From: Pseudopithomyces maydicus
Lineage: Eukaryota; Ascomycota; Dothideomycetes; Pleosporales; Didymosphaeriaceae
Direction of reading: 5' to 3'
Length of the DNA: 64,000 nucleotides
Assembly (NCBI GenBank): GCA_026873275.1
Contig: JANTUC010000006.1
Location: 124,001-188,000, forward strand
The position numbers and the translations under genes are program-made. The stretch's first letter is position 1, and every line of letters starts with the position of its first letter. Of this stretch, positions 49,375-58,060 are shown piece after piece. Below the pieces are notes generated by a model. The model was not told the DNA's origin. It searched no databases and was given only the letters and a program-made list of their open reading frames with translations.

Positions 49375-49722
49375 CCACTTGGATTTACACACGATGCAGC
49401 TGCGCTCGATCGATATCAGCGCTCTAACAGATACCATCATAATTTCTATGTTCTCGCAATGAACTAGGCGACTGCATCCGGTATGAGGTGGTGATGCATG
49501 GTCCAACTTTCAACAAAGAGTTGTGAATAGAACAATACTAAGGCGAGGGCGCCGCTGTCGAAACCTGGAAAGCTGTTTTTACGCTATGGTTTTAGCATTG
49601 AAAATGCGTTCATCATCAGTTACCTCTTTTATTGATCATTGTCATTCTTCTTCAGTCAGTTCTCGTCATCCTGTTTACACGATCCAAATACGTTGTAATC
49701 TCGCTGATTACAATTTGTCACG
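49375..49722. other. Short intergenic gap, promoter of the flavin monooxygenase
   Basis: A 348-bp stretch with no gene. From about here base composition is more balanced and long G/C runs become rare. Confidence 0.45.
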
Positions 49723-51858
49723 ATGCCCGAGAAGTGCGTTGCAATCATCGGAGCCGGTCCTGCTGGCCTCATTGCAGCTCGAAAGCTGTTAACGCTCACG
49801 CCATTCAAGTTCACAATCTTCGAAAAGTCTGCACGTGTAGGGGGATTGTGGGACCGCGAAAGTCTGATCCATCCCGAGATGATGACTAACTTTTGCCGTT
49901 TCACCGGCAGCTTCTCCGACTTCTCATGGGAAAGTCTCAATCTTGGAAGACCGGCCCCAATTTACCCTCAAGCATGGATGGTAGAAAAGTATTTACAGGA
50001 ATACTCGAAGATGATACCGGAAACGTGCTACAGATTTCGCACCACAGTCATGAGGACTGTAAAAGAAAATGGGAGGTGGAAGGTTGTCGCCATTACGCAG
50101 GGCAACGAGCTTGTGGACTACTTCGACCATGTTATTATTGCAACCGGATACTTATCTACGCCCAAGGAGCTCAAGTGCGAAATGGATGCTACGCTGAAAA
50201 CAAATCCTCTCTTCCCTGTACCCATTCTCCACAGCACAAGCTATCGCAATCTCGAACAAATTATTCCTTCGGCAAATCGCTCTGACTATCGGCGGCGCAC
50301 CGTCCTCGTAATCGGTGGCTCGCACTCCGGCACCGACATATCCGGCCTCATTGCCCAACAAGCATCTGACGCTCGCTGGTGTCCGGGAGGAAATAAGGCG
50401 TTCGGTGGAGTGCAAGTTGTGCATGTGGGGCTCAACGCAATGCTGCCAATTCCTGGGATCGCACGCGATGCCGCAGCTGGACACGTATCCATGCACCCGC
50501 TCGAGTTTACGCTCTGTGAGCGATCAACGCGAGATCCCGTGCCGCTCGAATTCAGATTTGGACCGGCAAGTGTCTATGAGAACCAGGTGCTTCTCTCGTT
50601 CTACAAAGAAGTCATCGAAGGCGGTGCCGCTGAAGTGGATTTTGAAGAAAGACTGCCGGCCAACGTGGCATTTGGAGATAGATACTACCCTTGTGTGCAA
50701 GATGGTAGGATCAAGCCCATACGGGGTGTCGTTCGTCGATTGGAGAGAGGGGCGTGTTCGGATACCATTACGGCGATTGTAAAAAGCGCAAAGGGAGAGG
50801 ATATTATCATTGAAAATGTTTCAGTGGTCATTAACGCGACGGGATTCCACTCTAGTGGTGGCCTCCACTTCCTTGCAGACGAGGTGAAACAGCAACTAGA
50901 ATTTGACGCTACAAACACGCGTCTTCCTGCTGTTCTCAATGCCAGCTACATGTCGCAAAACGTCAATGTCCCTGATATCGCCCTTCTCGGCTTCGTACCT
51001 GTGAACTGGGGTGTCATAGAGATGCAAATGCGTGCCGTGGCCTACAGATGGATGGGTCGCCCTTTTGCCGAAGATCCAAAACAAATCGCTGCTCTTGGTG
51101 ACCATATGAGGTACATTCAAGGAGCAATCAGAGATGGCGCGAGAAAGGAAGAGGTCCCGCAATTTCTGTTTGGGGATTATCTAGGTTTAATGGAACAAGC
51201 TGCCAAAGAACTAGGTCTGTCCAAAATCAATGGAAAGCACGGGGACTTTGATGGATTTGTATGCTCATCGCGCTATATCGGGTTTGAAGAATCAAGGAGA
51301 GAGGCACTGAAGACGATATATGCGGTACATCGTTTAAGAGAAGACATCGACAAGAACAATCCGCTACTGGCGTGGGTCGCTTTCATAGGGCTTACAGGTC
51401 GCTGGCGAAGTGAGACATTGGGAATTGATGGCACAAAGATTCTACACCAGATTGATGCACATCCTCGTCGCTGCACGGCTAATAATTACGATCTAGAATA
51501 TGTAATAGTCATCCGGAAGACAGCATCCACTGGGGCTGATGAAAATCATACACTCATCGCTCGATACACAGAAGTAGACCATGAAATCAGTCTTTGGGCT
51601 GCAGACCAAGCCGTGTATTTACAAACTGGAGGATTGGTTGGTACAACTAAGATTGGCCGCGATGCAAGTGGAGAAGTGAAGTTAACTGCCGGGTTGATGA
51701 GCTTTGGTGCTACCTTCTCTTACCACATCGACTTTAGAGGGAGCAGACTCGATGGGTTCACGATCATAAGGAATGTGGGAGATAGTTCTATTGAGACTCT
51801 GGCTTTTAGAAGGCCAGCAAAGGCTATCGTGGATTCTTTTGGAACCGTAGGTGAGTAG
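49723..51858 (+). CDS. Flavin-containing monooxygenase with C-terminal extension
   Basis: A 711-residue, intronless FAD/NADPH enzyme expected to oxygenate N-, S- or ketone-containing small molecules. The FAD site is VAIIGAGPAGLIAARKL at residues 6-22, and the conserved GGLWD lies at 40-44. The ATGYLSTPK element is at 140-148, the NADPH Rossmann motif VLVIGGSHSGTDIS at 194-207, and a second ATG motif (INATGFHSSGG) appears near 370. The catalytic part ends around residue 470. The remaining ~240 residues are not part of standard FMOs: a helical stretch (FLFGDYLGLMEQAAKELGL) and a strand-rich end starting AFIGLTGRWRSETLG that looks like a lipocalin-type or DUF6314-like barrel, a low-confidence guess. 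The frame is intact. It converges with the kinase remnant. Secondary-metabolite or defence chemistry is possible but unshown. Confidence 0.88.
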   Translation: MPEKCVAIIGAGPAGLIAARKLLTLTPFKFTIFEKSARVGGLWDRESLIHPEMMTNFCRFTGSFSDFSWESLNLGRPAPIYPQAWMVEKYLQEYSKMIPETCYRFRTTVMRTVKENGRWKVVAITQGNELVDYFDHVIIATGYLSTPKELKCEMDATLKTNPLFPVPILHSTSYRNLEQIIPSANRSDYRRRTVLVIGGSHSGTDISGLIAQQASDARWCPGGNKAFGGVQVVHVGLNAMLPIPGIARDAAAGHVSMHPLEFTLCERSTRDPVPLEFRFGPASVYENQVLLSFYKEVIEGGAAEVDFEERLPANVAFGDRYYPCVQDGRIKPIRGVVRRLERGACSDTITAIVKSAKGEDIIIENVSVVINATGFHSSGGLHFLADEVKQQLEFDATNTRLPAVLNASYMSQNVNVPDIALLGFVPVNWGVIEMQMRAVAYRWMGRPFAEDPKQIAALGDHMRYIQGAIRDGARKEEVPQFLFGDYLGLMEQAAKELGLSKINGKHGDFDGFVCSSRYIGFEESRREALKTIYAVHRLREDIDKNNPLLAWVAFIGLTGRWRSETLGIDGTKILHQIDAHPRRCTANNYDLEYVIVIRKTASTGADENHTLIARYTEVDHEISLWAADQAVYLQTGGLVGTTKIGRDASGEVKLTAGLMSFGATFSYHIDFRGSRLDGFTIIRNVGDSSIETLAFRRPAKAIVDSFGTVGE

Positions 51859-52286
51859 GCAGAGTCAAGAACGGAGATCAATTGTAAGATATACACACAA
51901 CAGTGTATTGACTATCTTGGAATTTTGATGGTGCTCGGAAATCGTATTAGGAACCCCTCTGGTGATTCGTAGTTAGGAGCCCCGGTTTAAAGATTCAAAG
52001 CCCAATTAGATTTGATACAGGTCTGCGGAGACCGACATTATGTTGGATATATTACAACAGCGTACGCTAAAATATCACATACGACCATAGGACATTGAAA
52101 ACTAGGCTTCCCGTCCGCTCAGCCATATATAAGCAATGTACCGGCGGATTAGTAGTTAGGTGGGTGACCACTAGCGAATCCCCGCTGTTGTATGTTTTTC
52201 TTTTTTTCTAGACTTTTTTTCAATATTGCGAATAATTTATTATATAACCGTTAGTTATAGCTCATTACGTTAGAATAGTCAAGAGG
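51859..52286. other. Intergenic gap between convergent FMO and kinase remnant
   Basis: A 428-bp AT-richer stretch without a gene. T-rich patches at 52195-52220 are the only notable feature. Confidence 0.45.
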
Positions 52287-52889
52287 TTAAGGGGGCGTAT
52301 AAAGGTTCACTAGCGTTAAGCTCCAATACCAAAACTCTCCTAATAGCGGTATTTGACGATCATTTTGCTTAATTAGATTAGCCAGAGCAGAAGCGTTAAC
52401 ACTAGTTGTCAGACGTATTACAGCGTTGGATATAGGGTAAAATTTCCGTTGTGAGTGCATAGATAATGTATGTCCTCCCGTTGATTCATACGCCGGCATA
52501 GCCCATTTCTGCATCCAACCAGATTCAAGGACTTCTTGCGCTGAAGGTCGACCTTCCGCTACGAACTCATTAAGCATCTTTGGTATCATTGGAATACCGG
52601 CGTGTTGTTTCCGGATGAGTCGTTTCCCATCCCACAATTTTTTGAGTATGACGCTCTCGAATGGGCGGTCAAGGTCGGACACGGCGATGCTAAGGGCTAC
52701 ATACTTGGCTGAGCGCCCGTCACGTGCCAACCATGTGATGGAAGAAGTTCCATAGCCTAGCTTATGTACGACGTGATAACGGGACGAATAAATTCGATCG
52801 CCGAGCCGAACTAGGAAATAGCCTCCAGCAGCGTATCGCTCGAATGGCTCAATATCTTTAATAATTTCATATGCCGCGCAGGAGATCAT
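52287..52889 (-). pseudogene. Truncated SRPK-like protein kinase remnant
   Basis: A 200-codon frame. Its first half matches the N-lobe of SR-protein kinases: YAAGGYFLVRLGDRI, then SSRYHVVHKLGYGTSSITWLA in the glycine-loop position. Its second half (EGRPSAQEVLESGWMQKWAM) matches the last helices of the same domain. The ~200 residues between, including the catalytic HRD loop, the DFG metal site and the SRPK spacer, are absent. The glycine loop has lost its usual glycines (GYGTSS) and the ATP-anchoring Lys of the VAxK motif reads KYVALSI. It cannot be an active kinase. The clean frame across the junction means it could still be translated as a short pseudokinase fragment. SRPK relatives are among the most expanded kinases in fungal genomes. 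Confidence 0.75.
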
Positions 52890-53547
52890 CGAAGCAGACG
52901 CGTGTTCAAATACCTACCGTACATGTTTGCAAGGTGAAATACATCTCTTTGACGGAGTGTGGGGGTTTGTATGTGGAGTAGGGCGTCGAGCAGGAGCAAA
53001 ACGACGAGGCGAGCGCAGCCTTATACTAAATCGTGACGGAAAGAGGAGACTCTCGAGCATTACCAAGACCCAAAAAGCTCGCAATGTAGTTATTTCATAG
53101 ATTACGTGCTTCTAGTGGAGCAAAGATAAATATCCTAAGCTACAGATAAACATAGATCAACGCGTAAGACTTGGAATTAGTGATAGTGTCACTGATCTCC
53201 AGTACCACCAATCCCAGATGTATCTAGCCGCTAAAGTCAGCCCTCAGTGGTGAAAAGATCGAGCTGGAAAAACGAGCTGGGCAGTAGCTATAGTTCTTGC
53301 ACTAGTAAGAGAAATACTGAGTATCCTTCTACTACTATAGCGGCTTAGAAAGTCGATGATTTCCGTCGATTACTGATTTTTTCCCTTTGGCCCTCTAGTC
53401 TCACCTGGTTGTTAAAAGAAAATCCACAAACAAGATATAACCCTGGATACCCTGCCAATTTTGACAGCTCTTGCCTTCAATACCTTGAATCAGGCCTTTT
53501 CTGTTTACATCCTTACACCACTTCTTGGTCTAAAAAGCAGAGTATAG
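52890..53547. other. Intergenic gap upstream of the kinase remnant, downstream of HET gene
   Basis: No gene is supported in 658 bases. It probably holds any lost 5' exon of the kinase remnant and the 3' UTR of the HET gene. Confidence 0.45.
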
Positions 53548-55770
53548 CTACACAATTCCGAATTCCATTGCATTGGCTTCCCCTATCTTCTCTAAGGCTT
53601 CCCCCTTCATCCAACCCGGTGCATCTACGAGAATAAGTCAGCATATTGAGACTGTAGCAGCATGTTACTTACTGCAATTTCCCATGAGGAGATAAAAGTC
53701 ATGCCATGGTCGCAACACAAATGGTACTCTTCCTCCAAAAAGGACGCACACTATGTCACCGCTCTCGAAAGCGTCAGAACCTGAAACCAGACAGTCATTA
53801 TCAAGCCGATAGACGCTTGCGACTGGCTGCGGGGTAGCCTTGAACGGAGGAAATTCATTTGTAGGCTTCCAGTTATCAGGACTGGGGATATCTCTGTTTT
53901 CGGCCGACAAAACCTCTGGGTCACTCTGTTCATCCCCATCCACCGGATTTGAAACCCCTAATGTTTTATGATGGATATCAGAATTTGGATCTAGCTCTGT
54001 TTTCTCTCGGGCTGTTTTGCTATTTTGGCTCTCGACAGTGGTGTGTGCATTATCATCTTCAATAAATTCACTTGTAACCGGATGGGTATTGGCATTGGCG
54101 ATCTCTGTATGATCTTCGGATTCGGAAATGTTTTTAGCATGAAATGCGTCTCTTTCATCATTTAGCTTTCCCGGAATGTATATCGTTGGCGTGAGTCGGG
54201 TGGACTGGCTGAGTCGCGCTGTAGCCAGGCCAAGGTTCCATGCCTCATCATTCCCCTTTTCTCCATCTGATACGAATCGCACGGACAACTTGTCAAGTAT
54301 GTGGAGAGGGTCTCCGAGAGGCATATGAAACTGCACCTCGATACCTTTGATCTCTTCTTCGGAGAGCTTCTTTGAAACCTTTCCGATTTGCAGGCCCTTA
54401 ACGTGAATGACGCGATCCTGGTGTGAGAATCTCGTGGTGGATTTTAATGCACCAGATGCTCTATCTTCCAATGAGAACGGCTGATCTATCTCATCCAGTT
54501 GTGCAATGCTTTCCCAATTGTCTAAGCGAGTGATAGCCCCAAAACCATCAGAAGATGCCCGCCAATCCGGTACCCATGAGGGCCAGAACGGAAGGAATGT
54601 TTGACTCAAACTTAGGTTGGAGTGGCGTAACTTGCGGAATGTAGCGAATCGCAAAACATCCAGCTCGCCTCGTCGCAGGATGTATGTCTTTGCAAAGTCT
54701 AGGTAAACTTCTAGCAACGACTTGTTGTAATCGGGGACAAGATCGAGGCCATCACTTGCCAGTCCAATGGTGCAATAGACGTAATCAGCTGGGTTTGAGC
54801 AATGACGTTTTCGTAGGATGGACATGTAGGCTAGAGAGCTGAATCCACCACCTCTCTGGAAGTTTCGAAGACCACTTTCTGGAGAGCTTGCTCTGTTGCT
54901 GTTTCTCCAGCTTTTGTCAAGTCTAGCAAGTCGAAGAAACTTCCCAATCTTCTCAACAACTAACTTGAGATAATCCTTCAGCCGACTCTCCGTTGTTCTG
55001 TTTTCTTCGTAAATTTCCAAGGCACGGTGAACGTACTCGAAATCTTGCCACTCAATGCTCTTGCTACCGAGCCTAAGACATGCATTCTGTGCCAGAGCAG
55101 CCTCTTGAAATGTCCAAAGTCGTTCCCACCATGGACGCCGAAGAAGTTCTATCAAGCAGATGCAAATGCTGTCATCCTTGAGTCTCTCTTCAAGAAATAG
55201 CTGTGTTTGTGATTCTTTGATCTCGTATTTTCCATGTTGTGCAATCTTCTCGTCATTTTGACTTCCCACTTCATCGACTGAGGCTCGAAGGGCTTCGATC
55301 TCGTGATCTGTTTGACTAAGCTCAGAGACTTTCTCAAGCAATTCCATGGCCTTTTCTGAATTATGCGCTTCAGCTCCGAGCCATAAAATAACGTTTGAAG
55401 CATTCTGATAAATTTCAGTCATCATTGCGACTTGATGACCCTTCTCTGTATGATCAGATTGATTTATGCATATGGCATCCACCCAAAACCATCGGCCATC
55501 AAGGTCTTCCCTCAGTGTACGGAGCATCTCGATGACAGATGGAGTGACCAAGACTTGACCTTCATTGATTTGGAGATAGGCAGCTTCGGAGGCAGACCCC
55601 CAGCAATACGAGATCGCAGTGTATTCTGCGGTGGCAAGCTCCGTTACTGCCAAGTGGCAGTGCGTTTCGGCTGGCGAACTACAAGCCGTGTCAAATTTCA
55701 AAAGCCTAATTTCCCGTTGCTCCTTTCGTAGAGCAGTGTACCGAAAACTATTCAGCTGCGACGCGGCCAT
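53548..55770 (-). CDS. HET-domain protein (heterokaryon incompatibility type)
   Basis: HET domains trigger cell death when genetically different fungal individuals fuse. Two exons (53673-55770 and 53548-53624; 48-bp intron, GTAAGT donor) give 724 residues in a clean frame. All signature blocks are present: AEYTAISYCWGS, then about 30 residues later RWFWVDAICINQSDHTEKGH, then QVAMMTEIYQNASNVILWLG. Further on, RRPWWERLWTFQEAALAQNA and NPADYVYCTIGLASDGLDLVPDYNKS are the usual second half of the domain. The last third has a long acidic, Ser/Asn-rich linker and ends with the short conserved tail GDIVCVLFGGRVPFVLRP, completed by the spliced last exon. ATG 55770 is preferred over 55884, which would overlap the neighbouring gene. 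It is transcribed with, and lies just after, the diverged HET-like gene. Confidence 0.92.
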
Positions 55771-55817
55771 CAAATTTGATTGCCCACGTGTAATCTCTAC
55801 GCTTGCGATTGCATGCT

Positions 55818-57346
55818 TTAATATCTTTTCTCGGAGTCGCACGTGATGTTTCGTCTCCTTTCTAATCTCCCAATTGACGCACATAGATTCGGACCAAATG
55901 TAGCTTGCATGTTTATCATGTTGTATAGCCCTGACAACCTGCAGTAAGCCTTCGTCAACGACCTGAAGAACTCCGTCGAGGATGATCTCGCCCCTCTTTG
56001 AAGTTGTTCCAAATCTTCAGTTCCGTAAGTCCAGGATCCAATCATGGAACGCCCTTTATGAAAAACGAAAGGCGGATGCTTTTCGTTCAGATTGATCTGC
56101 ACCATGTGACAGATTAGTCGGGTGGGGTGTGACAGCGACTTTTTATCCACGGCCAGAAGGCGGATCTCGCTGGAATCTAGCGAGGTATCGATCCTTTTAC
56201 GATGATAAAATCTGGGGAAGCAGACAAGCTTTACGAAAAGCTCAGAAACATCAAGTTTGTTGTTTAAAATGTCTGCAAAATTTTCAGGGCCGGCTTGCGC
56301 AAACAAATGATCAAGTAATGACTCTGGATGAATCCATGTGGCCAAATACGACCGCGCAGCACGTATCATTGCTGTGCGTCTTAATTCTAATGCGTCTTCA
56401 TGGGGATCAGACCTATGCAGAATCGTGTTGACAAAACCCGACTTTTTTTGCGTAGCGCTACCGTCGAGATAGACTGCGTCTGGTGTTTTTCGCATTCCCA
56501 GAGCCTCTATGAAACTTCCAGTGGGATGGAGTTCCCCACTCAGAGTTGAAAAATCCACCCTGGTGTTTCCAGTCTTCTCTAAAGGATAGTGTGCGATCTC
56601 GTACTGCAAGATGAGCTCACTCCTCGACTCACTGCGAAGCTTACGCAAAGCTTCGCATTTGAGATATGGCATTCTCCGATCACGTCCATCTAGTCGTACC
56701 GTTTCAACTCCAAGATGGTTTGTCAGTGCTTCCAGTTCTTCCCATGGTTCTGACAACATAGTGAAGGATGGAAGAGCGGGCCAGCATGCATATACCGTCT
56801 TACAATCGATAGTGCTACTCGCATCTCCCGAGCACTCTAGGGAGACTAAAGGCGTTATGCGCGAACCCCGGGAATATGGTGAATAGTGCCGCAGATTGTG
56901 TTCTGTGATTACTATTGAGAGTGGTGAGCTGGCGTGTCGAACCAAAGACCCCTCTTCTTTTTCGGCCAACAAGAAGGGGTGCGGGGAGGTTTCCAAAGCC
57001 CCACGAATTTGGACTTTGGCAGCAAACTTGAGATAGATGGAATGCCAGCAGGGGCTGATAAGTCTGTTAGACGTGCGCAAAGATCTAGCAGTAAGATATG
57101 CCGTGGTCGTTCCAGATACTGCAGCTGCTCAAGTGCTGAAACGAAGGAATTTGACACGTCGATTTCTTGATCGTCGATAAAAATACGTGCTTCCTTTAAA
57201 TGTCGTGTAGCTTCAGGCTCAGGCTCAACGACTGTGAACTGCAGAGCGGTATCCAAGCTCTGATACAACTGATGGCACCGGATGGGATCTTGACGTGCTC
57301 CCTTGCAAGGAAGGATCTCTAAGAAACATATCCTATCAGAATCCAT
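55818..57346 (-). CDS. Diverged HET-like protein (one apparent frameshift)
   Basis: About 509 residues after adding one base at G-run 57051-57054. The N-terminal ~110 residues follow the layout of a HET-domain N-terminus: ILPCKGARQDPIRCHQLYQS where HET proteins usually read ILPC..DPI.C.L...SLD, then a QEIDVSNSFVSALEQLQYLE segment, then an IYLKFAAKV helix in the place of the usual M..IY..A..V. The diagnostic residues are lost, however: VVEPEPE stands at the SYxWG position and LLLDLCARLTDL at the WIDAICINQ position. The rest (to residue 509) is helical and matches nothing I recognise. It ends 47 bases before the start of the canonical HET gene on the same strand. I infer an inactivated or re-purposed HET paralogue; it could also be an unrelated protein. 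Confidence 0.55.
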
Positions 57347-57478
57347 CTTAATGCTGAACAAGTGGAGATTTGTAGTGTATTGCGATTAACAGGTTCAGGA
57401 GCGGGGTTCAACAAAAGTAAATCTCTCGCCGTAAAAGATGGACATTGAAAGACAAAAGCCAGTTAAGTTTCCTTCACC

Positions 57479-57655
57479 TAGAAGCGGCGTGCGGCTGAGT
57501 TATGCTTATTGTTTATTTTAGCACAGCCGGCTGATAGGATAGATTTTCACGTCGATAAACTAGATTATATAAGTTTAACGCAAGGCTGGGCTTGACAATA
57601 GTTCATGAAGCTCATCAACACTGACACAAAATACCACGCCTCTTTCCGGTGAGTA
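57479..57655 (+). repeat. Promoter duplication, copy 1
   Basis: Shares TAGAAGCGG, a GATA(A/G)GAT block, a long ATAAAC..GAT.ATA..AGTTT.ACGCAA block and CCTCTTTCCGGTGAG, in that order, with copy 2. Confidence 0.7.
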
Positions 57656-57695
57656 CTATTGCCACCATAAGCCTCAATGTTGGGTCTACCCCACA

Positions 57696-57917
57696 TAGAA
57701 GCGGTGTAGTGTTAAGCGACTCGTACGACCTATTTCAAACCTAAGGCAGATAGGGTTAGTGCTACCTGATAAGATGGGTTTTTTCCGTCAATAAACCTGA
57801 TCATACGAGTTTGACGCAATGTCGGGTTTAAAAAGAGTGTATGAGACATTATACCCGGCTGTCGGAGCTAGACTGCATGCAGATTGGCATGCAAAGCTGA
57901 GCCTCTTTCCGGTGAGC
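57696..57917 (+). repeat. Promoter duplication, copy 2
   Basis: Same block order as copy 1 with small insertions, so the unit is about 220 rather than 177 bases. Aligned blocks differ mainly by C/T and G/A changes. Confidence 0.7.
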
Positions 57918-58060
57918 CTCGCGTTGTTCGTTTACTAAGAAAGCCCTGATTCTTTTTACTTACATTGACAGTCCTCTTAACGCCGTCTTATAACGTTACA
58001 AACATCTTAGCTTTTCACGATTGTGTTCATACTACCCATTCGTCATTGAACAAACACTCG

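Larger units (their letters stand above)
57347..58060. promoter_or_regulatory. Divergent promoter with a diverged internal duplication
   Basis: This gap separates the HET-like gene (-) from the AAA ATPase (+). It holds two related segments (57479-57655 and 57696-57917). The second ends in CCTCTTTCCGGTGAG, and a likely 5'-UTR intron runs from 57912 (GTGAGC) to 57971 (TTGACAG) with a TACTAAG branch point at about 57932. Confidence 0.65.

Noticed and set aside
55770..55884. Upstream ATG at 55884 as the HET gene start
   Set aside because: It would overlap the end of the HET-like gene and adds residues that do not resemble a HET N-terminus; ATG 55770 leads straight into it.
57479..57917. Promoter duplication as an LTR pair or terminal repeats of a transposon
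   Set aside because: The copies are only about 220 bases apart, have no TG..CA ends and no internal coding or primer-binding sequence.
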